Shown: piece by piece, positions 22,389 to 35,335 of the stretch
Layout: each line of letters starts with the position of its first letter
Numbering within the stretch: the first letter of the stretch is position 1
Origin: Aselliscus stoliczkanus
Lineage: Eukaryota > Chordata > Mammalia > Chiroptera > Hipposideridae
NCBI GenBank assembly: GCA_033961575.1
Contig: CM066732.1
Span: 83,879,687 to 83,943,686, forward strand
DNA length: 64,000 nt
Reading direction: 5' to 3'
Notes under the pieces: model-generated
What the model was told of the DNA's origin: nothing
The model's input: the letters and a program-made list of their open reading frames with translations, nothing else
Database searches by the model: none
Translations under genes and position numbers: made by a program

Positions 22389-23929
22389 AAGTAAAAATAT
22401 TTTTGTATTATAAAATCATTATTTAGCATTTCCATTTCTGTCCTTCGCTATATGGATTTGTCTGTCTCTCAATTCCACGATTAAGCAGAATTTCTATCTT
22501 TTCTATCAAGGACATTTAAACAGGTGTAGATTTCAGGTTTGTTTTGTCTCTGGTTCTAAAAATGCAAAGAGTTTTGTTTTAATGTATTTGATTTTCTTTA
22601 GAGAGTCAACATTCCTTCTTGCATGTAAATGTGATGATGTAAATCAGAGCTGACATTATGATTGCTGTCTGCAGCTTTCGCTTGGTCCTGGTATTTAGGC
22701 ACCTCCTCCACAGATTCCAGCACATTTTACGTTGTTTATCCTAATTACTATTCCACCAAGTGAATGAACATTGTTCTACTTTACATGTAAAGCAGCTTCT
22801 GCATAAAAAAGATTCATGATGATTCATGATAACACAGAAAAACCACACAACTCCAGGCATTCAGACACATCATATAATGGAGTTGTATGGCATGTTTAGT
22901 TACAGCAGAAAATGAACACCCCTTAAACTGCACATTAAACACAGTTCACACATCATTTTAGGGGCCAGCAGTGTCTTTCAAGGTCCAACACAGTTCGGCC
23001 CCAGCTCTGGAGCAGAACCACCATTTCTGTGATTAAACACCAAATGAAGTTGTTGGCTTGAATTTGGGGTTTGGGTTGCATGAAAACTGTATATCTTTGA
23101 ATACTAGACTTACACTCAGCATTATGCTCCCACTCTACAAGGCTTCGGGGAATATCAGGTTTGCGTTTCCGGCTCATCTGCACTTTGAAGGGCACACTAT
23201 CTCCACGGCATATGCCTGCAGAGTGAAAGAGCCATGGCATCCTCTGCTCTGGTTAACTCACCTTTTCATCCTCTTTGCTGTTCCTTCCACTGATCTCCCA
23301 ACTCCCCTGTTCCTCTCTTTGCTTCCCTCTCCACCCTTCTACCTCTACCTTTTCCCCCTCTCTTTTTTGTAGAAAGCTTAAAATTGAATGTTTGTACAAA
23401 TATTATGTAATGCATTTCCATTGTGTTTCCAGGCAATATGCTTTGTCAGGCCAGTATTACTATGCAGCTCACAAAACCACAGACATTTTCTCAGCTAGAA
23501 GAGAATTAGAGATAACCCTGTGAAGTGGTTTCCAAATTATATTTTAGCAGTGGAATCTTTGGTTTAAAGAAAATTCTACATGGGGATCACAATATATAAA
23601 ACTGATGAAAGTGGAGCTTCTCTTTGAAACAAAGAAATAAGGAGGGCCCAGAGTCCCTCGTCCTCATCATCCTTCTTGCCTTCAAGAAACCCTGGTCTCC
23701 TCAGGAAACAATTTACAAATCTTGATCTCATGCTACGCCCCATCTGAAGACCAGAAAGATCAAATATTGTATCCCAGGTAACATACCTTTTAAGATACAA
23801 GAATACAACTACAACCAGCTTTCTGTATCTGGGAACTGTAGGTGATTTTCTCTTATCTTAATAAAAATCTGAATTTAGTGTTGATGAAAACATAGAATGA
23901 CCTTGAGTGAGGGGTGGAATCGTTATATA
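22389..23929. other. about 1.5 kb without recognised feature
   Basis: Unassigned. A pyrimidine-rich patch at 23270-23370 gives opposed frames of 95-104 codons with no convincing protein character. Confidence 0.5.
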
Positions 23930-25880
23930 TGTTCATAAACATTTATTTAGCATTTACAGTGTGCTAGTCGGTGAACAGACATAACAAATATAAAAGGAAA
24001 GATCCATTCCTTCAAGATGCTTTGAGTCTCGTATATGGAAAGATGCAGAAAACAAAACAAAACATAAGAACACCCCAGAGTTTGAGGAACGCAGAATACA
24101 GAAAAAATCTTCAATCTTCCCTGTGGCATCACTGAAATCTTTTTTTTTTTTTTTTGAAGGCAGTGTCACTGGCCCTCATATGTGGAACCAAACCCGGGCC
24201 GCTGGCTTCCCAAGCCAGCGCTTAACCACCACACCACTGGGCCGGCCCATCACTGAAATCTTGATAGGCAAGGTAGACTTTGAACCAGGACATGGAAGAA
24301 CAGGATCTGGTCAGGAAGAGGCCATTCAGGTAGATGAACCAGCATATTCAAAGGCATGGAGAAATGAAAGGGAGTGGCACATTCCAGAAACTGCCAGGAA
24401 CTTGATGGAACATACAATGTGGGAAAAGGAATGGTGAACAATGAGGTCAGAGAAATAGAAAGGACTAAAGAGCTATTTATCTTGTGAGAAATTGGGGAGA
24501 ATTCAAGAATTCTGAGCAAGAAAATGACATGCAAGTATAAAAACTTATTTTACAATTAGAAGGATGCAAATTAGGGCTATGACAGTGAAGGTGACAATGA
24601 AATACAAAATACAGAGGGCTTAGTTATACACTGGGTATGATGAATGAGGGTAAGAGATAAGATAGGGCCAGGTTTCTAGCTTGAGTAATTGGGTAGATGG
24701 TTGTCAGTCCCTGTACAGGGAATATAGAAGGTAGATCAGATTTTAGGCTCATAGAAAAGAATGATTGTTTTGCTTTTGAATATAATGAGCTGGAGGATAA
24801 GATTTTGGGTCCTGATGAAAAAGTCTCATGCTTTTAGTTAAAATGCTAAGAACAAAGTCAAAGATTTTTAAAAGGGGGTTTAGGAGGTCAGAGGACAATG
24901 CCACCTTGTATGTGGTAACCAAAGCCTTGAATACAATTTTTCTAAAAGATCACAAGTGTTAAAAAGAAAAGAGAGCAGAGGAGAGAGTCCTCAAGGACTC
25001 CAACATCTAAATGACAGAGAAAGAGCATGCCACAAATAAGGCTGAGGAGGGACCACCAGACATGTAAGAAAGTGTAGAGAGAGAGGTGTCATGAAAACCA
25101 ACCCAAACAGGAAAAGAACCTCACAGCAAAGGGAGTGGCCACCTGGGTCCAATTCTACAGAGAAGCCAGGTCAGATGACAAGTGAACATCGCCGATTGCG
25201 TTTGTCTATGAGGAGGTTGTCTGTGGTCTTTGTTGAGCAGTTCCGCCGAGTGACAAAGACAGGGACTGAAGCCTGGCTCTAAATGATTGAGGAATGAACG
25301 TAAAGTGAGAAGCGGAAATATTCACTGTAGATTGTTATTTCAAGAAACTTTCCTATGAAGGGAAGGGGAAATACGTTTTTAGCTCAAGGAAAAACAGAGG
25401 TAAAATTAAGATTTTTCTTTTTTAGTTAGAAAAACTTGAGAGATACCAATGGAGCTGTCCAGGCTGAAGATCCAGGAGAGGGAGAAGCAGGAACACAACT
25501 GGAAGGAGCTAAGAGAGTATTCCCAGTCCCTGGAGGCAGTAATGGTCTTGAACAGGTGAAGACAGGTGCAAAAAAGAGATGTTTATAAATAGTGGAATGA
25601 ATCTGAGAGTGTTCTTCCCAGAGGGCTAAATGCTAAAAGTGAGAGAGGAGGTGACAGAATCAAGTTGGAGGACAGACAGAAGTTTGGCAGCGTCCTTGAA
25701 TGCAATGGCTGGAGACAGGAAATGTACTGATAGGGACACGTACATAAATTGCCCATTAATGGTGAAGTATAACTGAGATTAGAGACATGAGTTTCTGGTT
25801 GTTTCAATCTAGTTTTAGGCAGGTGTCCATTATTAATCCTAGCCCTAGGGGTTGGGAAATGCAACAATGGTATTATGAGA
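23930..25880 (-). mobile_element. long L2 LINE remnant (about 1.9 kb), antisense, split by a SINE
   Basis: The order follows an inverted L2. At the left is its 3' end (catttacagtgtgctagtcg near 23951). Then come gacatggaagaacaggatc, cattcaggtagatgaac, a ttccagaaactgccaggaact block, ccaggtttctagcttgagta near 24669, cctcaaggactccaacat near 24990, gaggtgtcatgaaaacca near 25085, and a gcttccaggagaggg-like block near 25470. This implies retention of much of ORF2, heavily mutated. A young SINE splits it at 24142-24248. The right limit is uncertain. Confidence 0.6.
24128..24262 (-). mobile_element. GGCCGGCC-type tRNA SINE inside L2, 14-bp duplication
   Basis: The body is 24142-24248 with the poly-A tail as poly-T at the left. 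On the minus strand it reads gggccggcccagtggtgtgg, then gctggcttgggaagccagc and a B box gtttggttcc with one change. Perfect flanks atcactgaaatctt lie at 24128-24141 and 24249-24262. Confidence 0.95.
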
Positions 25881-28800
25881 TGCAGCAACGTTATATCCAA
25901 ATGTCAAAGGGACATTGGAGGTCACAAGAAAGAAAGTGTGACTTCTAAAAAATTTTCAGTTATTAAGAGGCTCCATTTCCTTCATGAAGATTTAATTATC
26001 CTCTCTAAATTCCATTCTGCCTTCCTATGCCCTCTGGGCAGAGAGAAGCCAAGCTTCTCCTCTTCCTACCAGCAGGGTATCCCTCCTCCTACTTTGTGTT
26101 TACTTTCAACTCCACTTTCCACTTTGCAGTGTTATTAAGACAAGCAACAGCAATGGGTAACCTTACTGTTTACAGGAGGATCATGTCCTTCGGCAGTCCA
26201 TCAGAGGTCAGGGATGTTATCTCCATTCAGGAAGATTATACCATATACATAATCACCAACACCCCCTATCTCGAAACGGTCAGTTAATAGCAATCTGTCT
26301 TTCCAAAGACTGCAAGGAATCCAGGAGCTGTTTCCTCAGAGTGTTTTCACCACTCTGAGATGGGGGGAAGTTACTCAGATAGTGGCGGTGAGGGAATCAA
26401 ATGAAGTCATATTCCTCCTACCCTTTTGCTACCTTCTTGGAAATCATTAGTACAAATGATAGTTAGCCTAGCAATAGAGATACAATCAAAACAACCACAT
26501 CAGTGAACCATGTCACTGACTTGGGTATTCCATTGGCTGCTAATTAACACTGACACCCATTAATGGCCCCAGAGGCAGGGTCAGCACAGCATTAGTAGTG
26601 CCATACTGCAGGCAGAAATGATGGATACTAAAATCTTTTCTCCAGCCCCAAGGAAGGAGAGACATGAAAGACACTTGAAAGCAGATAGCCCAAGGAAACA
26701 GGTCTCTAACGCAGTGGGCTTCCCAAATCTGAGAAAAGGAGAAAGCGCTGTAGGAAAACAAGTTCCTGCTTCTGGGTCTGTGAGTAATTGTATGTTTCAT
26801 TTCATCGATGTGAATTTAGTCTTGAACAAAACGAAGGAGGTCATCGCCGTGTGGAGTTTGGAGGAGGAAGGCAGGGTCAGGATGGGGCCAAGATTTTATG
26901 CTAAAACCTTTTCCTCCAGTCCCTAGGTTGGTTTTCTCTGAAAGATAAAATTGATATTTAAATTTTAAAACTCACGCATGGTTTTGTACCACATCACAAC
27001 TGTGGCCTCAGCTCTGCGATGGTAGAATCATCAGCTGTCCAGAAAGGGGCTTAAAGGTCTTCCTTAAAAGAAATCCCTCTAAACCTTCCAGAGAATCCTA
27101 AATGGATTCGTCAGGAGTGCCTGTGAAAAAGCAATTGTGTTACTCAGCGAAGATTACCCAATAACTAATCCATCTAGTGCCCTCAGGCTTTGTATAGTTC
27201 CAGGCAGCAGCAGGTGCTCATTAAATACTTGTGCGCAATATAAATAAGCCCACCCCCAATTGTTATCCACTTAGCCTTCACTAGGGTATAGGATTATCGT
27301 TTATGCCTATCCTTGAGCAAAGCCCAAGGAGGCAAAAAGACAAGTTTGTGATGGGGCTGGGGGTTAGAGGCCATGGAGTGCAGGGAACAGCTGGGGAGGG
27401 AGGAGAAGAGGGTTGGGGAGCTGAAGGAAATCTTGAGGGCCTCTGAGAAAATGAAATGATAAGGGGGTGATAGCAAAGACAAAGGTGTCCTTCTGAGAAC
27501 CTCAGTAGGCCACCTGGGTGTGTGGGGGGGCTCTCTTCTGGGGAGGAATGAGAATCCCAGCCCTATGCTTTTTTTCTATTGCTCCTCCCCTTGTCTCCCA
27601 AGGAAGCAGACTGTGTTTGTTTGTTATGCACAGCCCTGCAATACACAAACAGATTGACATAAATGTATGCCAGCCTTTCTTGTTTAAAAACATGAATTAT
27701 TCAAGAAATATTACAATATTAATTAGAAATCATTAAAATACGAGTGTTGGGGGAGGGAGGAATGAGATGGTGCATTAGCAAAATCGCATTTAGCCCAAAC
27801 ATAGTGTGCCAAAGCTGCTTAATCGTTGTTTTGATAGTCAAAATACCATAAGACCAGTTTCACAGAACAGGGCAGAGGAAGGCTCTTGGAAGCCTCTGCT
27901 TCCCATTATTATTGGTAAGATTAATTATTTATGGAGCTCCAGCAGTGTACTGGGTGCTCCAGAAGACACAAATAAGACGGGGCTTCTGCCCGAAGGGCAC
28001 AACGCACAGAGTGGCACCGAGATCCGACACACACACCCAGCCAGTGATTAATGATCAAGACTGGGAGGGGCTCTGGCTTTGACTTTTCAGTTTGCTCAAT
28101 GTTTTCCCTCTTCAGCCTTCAGAGGAATCACAAAGTGAATGCTGTTACTAAAGAATGCCATGGAAGAGATAAGTGATCAGTAGCCCTATAAATGAGGAAA
28201 ATACATAAATCTCAAATGTCAATGTCACGTTCACAAATGGTGGAGGGCAGCCAGAAAGAACCAAGATATTGGGAGGTGTTCATGGTCCTGGGTGACTTGG
28301 GTCTGGAGGATTCACTACTGATGGTAATTATTTCCTATTTATTATGGGTCCATGAGCTACAATTATTATACAAAATGCACACACGGCAGAACTTCCAATC
28401 ATTTTAAAGGTTACAACACTTGGTAACTGTGTATATCATACATACACAGAAGACACTGGCACTGACTTACATTGATCAGCTAGAAAAGAACTTGGGGGTG
28501 ACTGATACAACAGTACCTATGAAAGAAAAGGCCAGGAAATGCAATGATCAGTTTATCTCAGCATGAAGAGGCACCACTTCGAGAGCTGAATTAACTATTT
28601 CATGGTGATAGGGTGTCATTCTGAGGCTGCTGCAATGGAACACAAGTACAACCCTCGTGCCCTTAATTGATTACAATAGCCTCCACCAGGCACCAGGAGA
28701 TGTTGAATCCATGAGCATGTGATTATCACACCCTGCAGGATATGGACAGAAGAGAGTGAAAGCAGGGTTGCAGAGAGCCAATATCAGAAAGGAGTTCATC

Positions 28801-30657
28801 TTCTTGTTCCTTTTAGCTTAGTTCATGCCCAGCAAGAACCGTGGTCACATCCAAGTTCTATCAGTGCTGACTTTAAGGGCGTGGCAGAAGAGTGTGGCAG
28901 AAGGAGCCAAGGGATCTGTCAGTCTTACCCAAATTGACAGGCCAAGGACGCTGGGGTCATGCTGTTTCTCCCTCATTTAAAATATGAGCCTATTCTGTTG
29001 CATGATAGAAAGCACCTAGTTTACCTGTACTTGATAGCAGGGGCTTTGTCTGATTCCCCCCTTAATCTCAGGTCAACTTCCACCTATTAAGATGAAGAGA
29101 CAGATGGTAGGGTTTAAACTTAGTATGGCTGGAGCATAGACTCAGAAAACCAAATGGGCCTAAATAGAGACCTGTGATAGCTAAAGAAGGAGGAGTGAAT
29201 TCAAAAACAAGAGGTGGGCAAACAAGGAAAGACAAACCCAGAAGAGCCAGTCTCAAATACAAGTTAGGAATTCAGACTACAGCAGATCAAAAGTCGTGGG
29301 AACAGCAATAATCACAAAGGAAAAGATGAGTGAATTCTCCAGGGTCTGCTCCAACTGGCTTTTTATTCTTTTCACAATTTTCACGGGTGTTTCCTCTCAG
29401 AGTGCCTTTAGTTGCTGAGGGAGCTGCCTGACAGCCTGCATGGGACCCAGTAAGATCAATAAATATTTGTGGGGTGAAAGACTCAGTGATTTTAATTTAG
29501 GCTCAAGTCCATCTAGAGACCCAGCAGATATGCAGGGAATCTAAATTAATGCATTTCCCACTCGACTTATATAAATTGACCAATATTACTAACAGGAATG
29601 GAGACAGGAGTTGGAACAAATGTGACTATTTATAAAAATCAAATCTAAGTGATGCAGTTATAGAATCTTAGAAGTTGGGTAGTTTTCCAAACTCATTAAG
29701 AAACCACCAAATAATTAGTTTGTAGCATTCATATTGGTTCTTCGCATATTGCCCAGTATTGCCGTATTTTTCTTCTGGTACTGACACTTTTTTTTTTCCT
29801 TCTTGTGCATCTGAAACTTCTTTCTCTTCACTCTGCTAAGACAAGAGAACCTGCCTTCAATCACTCTGTATTCAGGTACAAATATGTATTAGCTAACACT
29901 CTCTTTCTCAAAGCATATTCACACACACACATGCATACACACATACGCACACAACCCACATTCACACAAACAAGGAAACTAGTATATTAACTTTTTCATT
30001 AGATCCACTTATTGTTTTAGGAATGTTGCTGTGACTTTTGGGAATAGGAGTTATTTTTAAGGCTGCAATATATGCTGTAATAGTAGCCAGAAAAACAACC
30101 ATCAGAATAAAATAAAGGTACAAATCCATCTGGAAGAAAATACAAGTGGAATAAAATACTTGTCCCCCCCCAAAAAAAATATGACCTTAATAGCTGATCA
30201 AAAGCATTGTACTTTCCAAATAATCAGGGTGCCATTTAATATAGTAGTAACTGCCCAGGTTATAGGATCAACTGTCACAGTCTGAATTTCTTGAGTTCAT
30301 GGTTACAAGCTCTGAATATATATCTGCAAAATAAAAAGCTAAAAGAGCATATCTCCGCTTGAAGAAAGGCACTTACCAAATGCTTCTAGATTGACTTATG
30401 AACCAATCAGGCATCCAGGTTGAGTTCAAGTTCATCCTTCTAAGGCTCTATTTCTGCTACCAAAGCAAAGTACAGGACAGAGGTGGTAACAATGATGAAA
30501 AAATGTGACTCAAATGGGCATGCCCCAGTTAACATCATGGACTAAAACTCCTATCCCATACCTCTAACCTCTAGGAGGGTAATGTAGGCCAAAAAGAAGT
30601 GTGGCACCTCTTAAGTGCAAAATTTTATGATGAGTAGAAATACACATTCATGCAACG
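25881..30657. other. about 4.8 kb, mostly unassigned
   Basis: No gene was recognised. Open frames reach 102 codons (26618-26926, plus) but none has a domain. Short L2-like 3' ends may be present near 27180-27245 (gcaggtgctcattaaatac) and 29450-29475 (gatcaataaatatttgtggg). A CA-rich patch lies at 29918-29970. The rest shows no SINE or LTR landmark and could be unique intergenic or intronic DNA. Confidence 0.45.
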
Positions 30658-30658
30658 T

Positions 30659-30700
30659 GTGCACACACACACACGCACACACACATGTACATGCATACAC
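30659..30700. repeat. imperfect CA-rich microsatellite
   Basis: cacacacacacacgcacaca with flanking tgtgcacac and tgtacatgcatacac. Confidence 0.9.
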
Positions 30701-31799
30701 ATTCAGTACCATGTTTTTCATGAATGTAAAATACTCTAAAACATTAGGTATTACTTAAAACTTTCTGGCATGCTTCAGATTGATTCATTAGAAACTTCTG
30801 GGATTCGATGGTATCTCCTGGGAAAAGGAATCACATCCCATAGTACCATAATCATCAACTGAACCTGGACTTGGGAGTGCTCAAAGTCTCTGAGAATAAT
30901 GACGGTGCTCTCAGGCCCCTGCAGACTCCATAGCAAAAGCAAGATGGAGGGCTGCTGTCTATTGACCAGAAGGCCTACCTGAGCTGCATACCTCTTATTA
31001 TTCTTATTAAAAACAAAACAAAACTCAGGCAATCTGCCTGTCACCTATTTCAAAGGTTCTCACATGTAACAGTCAATTCAGGTGATCCTGGACTCAATGA
31101 AAACTCAGTGTCCTGTATATATCTGGAGAACGACACTATAAGGACTTCCCATCACTCTCCCCTACACATTCTTTTACTTTTCTACCACATTCTCAGTACA
31201 TGATTTCTAAGTGTTAAGAGTCCAGCTGTGTTCATTAGAATTAGTGTACACTACAACATAAACTGACACAGTCAACGTGGACCATGTCTGTACCCAAGTG
31301 TGTCAAAATTGCAGTAAGAGGTAGTTCTTTGCACTCTATCATCATATAAAAATATGTGCCATAGCATCTCACCCACAGACATATTCAGGTGTCTTGTCAT
31401 CATAAATTCTTCCCTTTGGAAGCCTGGCATGATGGCAACTTCTCCAACCTCCTGGATAGAGATTGGGGTATATTCTATATGCTGCACTGGTACCACAACA
31501 TAAGGTAGAATTTACTACAGCAGCAAGAAAATAACCAGGGGTCTCAAAATAAAACCCTCATTCTAGTGCTCTTCTACTTATTATTTAAAAAAAAAAAAAA
31601 GCCTCCAGGAATCTGCATCTTGCCCATTGCAAAGGCTCACGTAGAATATGACAACACTAATAATATTGGTGCTGGGTTGGGGGGTCATCTGTAGGCAACG
31701 GTACAAAGGCCACACAGACTCCTAACCCCTCCATACAGGAAAGCTACACCTCCCTAAAATTAAAGCCAAGAAACCAGAGCAGAGGAGACAAGTAAATAT
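30701..31799. other. no recognised feature
   Basis: Two minus-strand frames (89 codons at 30775-31044; 74 codons at 31272-31496) were considered. Neither has a recognised domain, splice context or conserved motif. A 14-nt A run lies near 31587. Confidence 0.45.
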
Positions 31800-32230
31800 C
31801 CCCTTTCCCCGTGGCACCTCCCGCCTAATGGGAATCGTAGTTAATGATCTGAATCGAAAGCGAAGCCTTGTTTTATGGAATGCTCACTCTTTGTTAAGCA
31901 AAGCTGTTTGGGCGAAGGACCATTCTATTGATTTAAAAATTGATTTCTTTTTTTCTCCTTTCATATAACTAAAACATGGCTCACAAATCACAGCTCTTTT
32001 ATTCTTCTGGCTGCAACCTAGGCTGAATCTCTCCCAACCTACTCTCCGAGGGATGTCTGATGGAGGAAGTGGGAACATTTGGACAGAGATTGTTCAAGAT
32101 TCTATTAAAGGTTTCAAGTGGCTTCCTTTGAACATTTGGTAATTTATATTTCGAGTCCCTTGGTGTAATTATTGTAATTATCATTAATCATCAACTTCCA
32201 GACCCAATCGAAATACAGAACATTGGAAAG
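31800..32230. promoter_or_regulatory. candidate conserved non-coding element with ATTA cluster
   Basis: This stretch lacks any repeat landmark. It carries a dense homeodomain-type core cluster at 32166-32192 (taattattgtaattatc then attaatcatc), with further attgattt sites near 31926. This composition is typical of developmental enhancers, but no conservation data were available. It is inference from composition only. Confidence 0.3.
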
Positions 32231-32734
32231 GTCAAAGCAATGGAGAATTCTACTATCCTTCATAGAAGATATGAGGCATTAACATTCTGATGCTCCACTT
32301 GTGTAACAAAGATTGTAATGAAAACAGAAAATTGCACAAGATTAATGTGTTCTCATGATAAGGATCATCATAAGGAAAAGAAAAAGTAGAGCAAACTTAA
32401 CCCACTGCTGTCCCAGAAGCATGGTGATGAGATGGGTTGAGGTGAAGGAACAGGCTGTGGTAGCTTGGCCTGACCCTGCTGAAGATCATGGTGCCTTCCC
32501 TCTTTGGTGGAGAAACAAAAAGTAAGAAACTAACTCAGGAGCCTGGCAGGTACCATTTTGGATAATTCAGTGCGCTCCTGGTTGTCTGTCTGGCCCTCTC
32601 CCTAGATACCTATCTCCATACCTGATCACTCCCTTGATGTTCAAATCCATATCACACCTGCCTGCTAGAAATCCACCTGCATGTCCAAAACTGGATTCAT
32701 CAATTCTTCCCTGAATTGAATCCATCTCTTGTAG

Positions 32735-32935
32735 ACAAAATAAGACACCTGCATTCAAATCCCAGTTTGCCACTTATTGTGTGATCCTGGAAAAGATGCT
32801 TGCATTTTCCATCCTTCCATTTTTCTTTTTGTAAAATGTGCTTAATAGTATCTATTCCAAAGCATTATTTTTAAGATAAAGGAAAATAATATACTTAAAC
32901 TACTTAGCACATAGATAGCGTTCGATGTATGTCGG
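32735..32935 (+). mobile_element. MIR SINE
   Basis: cattcaaatcccagtttgcc is followed by cttattgtgtgatcctgg, a ttttgtaaaatgtg core and ctacttagcacatagatagc at the 3' end. Confidence 0.8.
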
Positions 32936-32974
32936 CTACTTTTTTGTACAACAGAACTCCTTTATTTTTATGAA

Positions 32975-33770
32975 GTCCATCTAGTTGCTTAAGAAGGAAA
33001 AGATAAATCTGGGAATTATTCTATATTTCTCCATCTCTGTCATATTTCCACAAGCAGAGTGGGACCAAGTTCTGTCAGTTATACCCCCTTAACCTCCTTC
33101 AGATCTTTCTTTAAATTTTCATTGCTTCTGCCTCAGTTCAGACCCTTCCCTGTATAAATTTCATAGTTATCTTCCTGCCTCTAGATTTGTCCCATTCTAT
33201 ACCATGATCCACATTGGAGCAAAAATTCCCTTCAAATACATAAATATATTGCCCTTCTCCTGCTAAATTCCATCAGTAGCTTTCCGGCCCTTCACTTATA
33301 GCTCAGATTCCTTAGGAAGGCATGGGAGACCCCGTGATCCATGCCAATCTCTCCCTACCCTCATTCCTTTTCAGCACCTTCACATTCCCCATGCTCCAAA
33401 CACACCATATTTCCTGCAATTCCAGCACAGTCCTCAGTCTTTCTCCTTTAATCCTTGTCAGTGGTGGTCCCTCTGTTTAAAATCTTCCCACGTCTGGTCA
33501 ATCCCTCTAATCCTTAAATGACTCAGTACAGGTCACTTCTCCCTCAAGTAGCTTTAAATGTTCTTCATATGTTTTCACCGCACTTAAAATACTCTTCTCT
33601 CAATATTTATGTTATGTTCTATTGTATGTAGGTCTCTATCCCTACATACCAGGACATGAACTTCTGGAAAACAGTATTCTTTCATCGCTGTGAAACCATT
33701 TCTTAGCCTAATGTCTGGTGCATCAGAGATGCATGATAAATTTCCTTGAATAAATTCACTTATCCTTTTT
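32975..33770 (+). mobile_element. L2 LINE remnant, sense, with 3' end
   Basis: The order is L2-like: ctgcctcagttcagaccctt, atcttcctgcctctagattt, aattccatcagtagctttcc, ttccttaggaaggcatggga, tactcaggtcact-like wording near 33530, and the 3' end cctaatgtctggtgcatcag followed by aataaattca. No frame survives. The C-terminal reverse-transcriptase portion is the likely source. Confidence 0.7.
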
Positions 33771-35136
33771 ATCTCCCTTGCTATCCACAGTCATGAATGA
33801 AAAGGTAAGCAAAATAAAATTCAAGTACTTCTTTTTTTATTTCTTCTTAGCCATCATGATAGGAAATGACTCAAAAAAATCCTAAAGTCAAAGGGAAAAT
33901 AAAGACTGTGGACTATCTGTGCATTTCCAATATTATTCAGGTTTTTTGCATTATCATCTGATAAAACACAACATGGGTAAAATTAATTGTGGTAATTTGC
34001 CTAAATGCCTCCCCCTAAATGGCCCCTGTATAAAAAGAGAAAGGAATGAGACACATTATGAAGAAAATGTTTAAAAGCTAACTTTTTACAGATGCAGGCA
34101 AATTGTACTATACATCTAGTTTTCTGGAAGTCCATTAAGAGAGTTAGCAGGGGAAACCATAAAGAACAATAATTCCACTTGACAACACAGAGGTATGGAA
34201 GCTGCTAGTACCCTGCAGAGGGAGTGCTGTTTGTCTTCTTGCCAGAGGTGAACAGCCACCTTGAGAGTGGTAAATGCTTTAGCTGAGCCCTCTGTTTGGA
34301 GAGTCCCTCTCCACACTCCTTCTAATGAGAGAGGATGACCAATTTCTCAGTAGGAGAGAGATGGCTGGGCCCCACTTCGAGACTCAAGAGTGTTCCCTGG
34401 GCACAGAGACTACAGGAGCTTTGCCAATGGACAGGCTCAGACTAGACTGACCAGATGGGCTGTTTACTTCTTGAGACAGTGACACTGAAGAAAAATGAAA
34501 TTGCAGTCAAGAAAAGAAGCAAAGTTGGTTGCTGGAAAGATAGGACTATGGCCTGAGGAGGAAAACGAAGTCAGAAATGGAAAATAACAACATCAGAAGA
34601 TGGGAGCAACTTTGAAATGGGTCAGGGCAAGCAGTTCAGGATAAAGGTAGTGGAGGATGTGGAGGGGCCAGAGGGCAGACTTCCATGAGCCATGGCCTGT
34701 GCAGAGTGGGCACGGTTTGAGTACTTAGAGCAGCTGCTCAGGATTAAGCAGCTGGAACTCTCTTAAGGCAGAAGGAAATATTAAAGTTTACTTCAAGGGC
34801 CTATTTTTCATGACACCACAATAAGGAAATGGCAGGAATTCAGACATAAGCCTGGAGAGCAGAGCAACATGGCCTTGGAAGGTAAAGGGGAAAAGAGTCT
34901 GCGCCCCAGGAACTCCAGGATGAACCCCCACCCTGAGTCAGCAGCTTGCATAGCAGCCCTCCTATCTTCCTCTGAAGACCCTGGAGGATGCTGGTAGAAT
35001 CCCCTGTGGGGCTCAGACAATTCCTCCCACCTTCTGCTCATCTCAGCTGTGATCTGGCTTTCCCTGTTCTGACTACCCCTCTCCTGCTGACAAATGTGTC
35101 TGATGGCCTCCCTTACCTTCTTTTTTCCCCAAGTCA
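33771..35136. other. no recognised feature
   Basis: Unassigned. The 124-codon minus frame at 34808-35182 runs into an L1 3' end and has no domain, so I do not call it. Confidence 0.45.
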
Positions 35137-35335
35137 TTGGGGTTTTTTGTTTGTTTTTATTAGTTTCAGGTGTACAAAACAATGTAATAGTTAGACATTT
35201 ACACCCCTCACAAAGTGATAACCCCCTCCCCCTGCAATCTACTGCCCCTCTGACATCATATATAGCTGCTACAATTCCACTGACTGTTCCCTATGCTGCA
35301 CTCCACATCCCTTGCTTTTTAATTCATCTCCTTAA
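35137..35335 (-). mobile_element. L1 3' end (5'-truncated), antisense
   Basis: A T-rich run (ttttttgtttgtttttatta) leads into gtttcaggtgtacaaaacaa and the agttagacatttacacccct series, the reverse of L1 3' untranslated regions seen in laurasiatherian mammals. The match fades after ccctatgctgcactccacat. A truncated insertion. Confidence 0.7.

Noticed and set aside
34808..35182. 124-codon minus-strand frame
   Set aside because: Its start lies in the antisense L1 3' end and nothing in it resembles a known protein.
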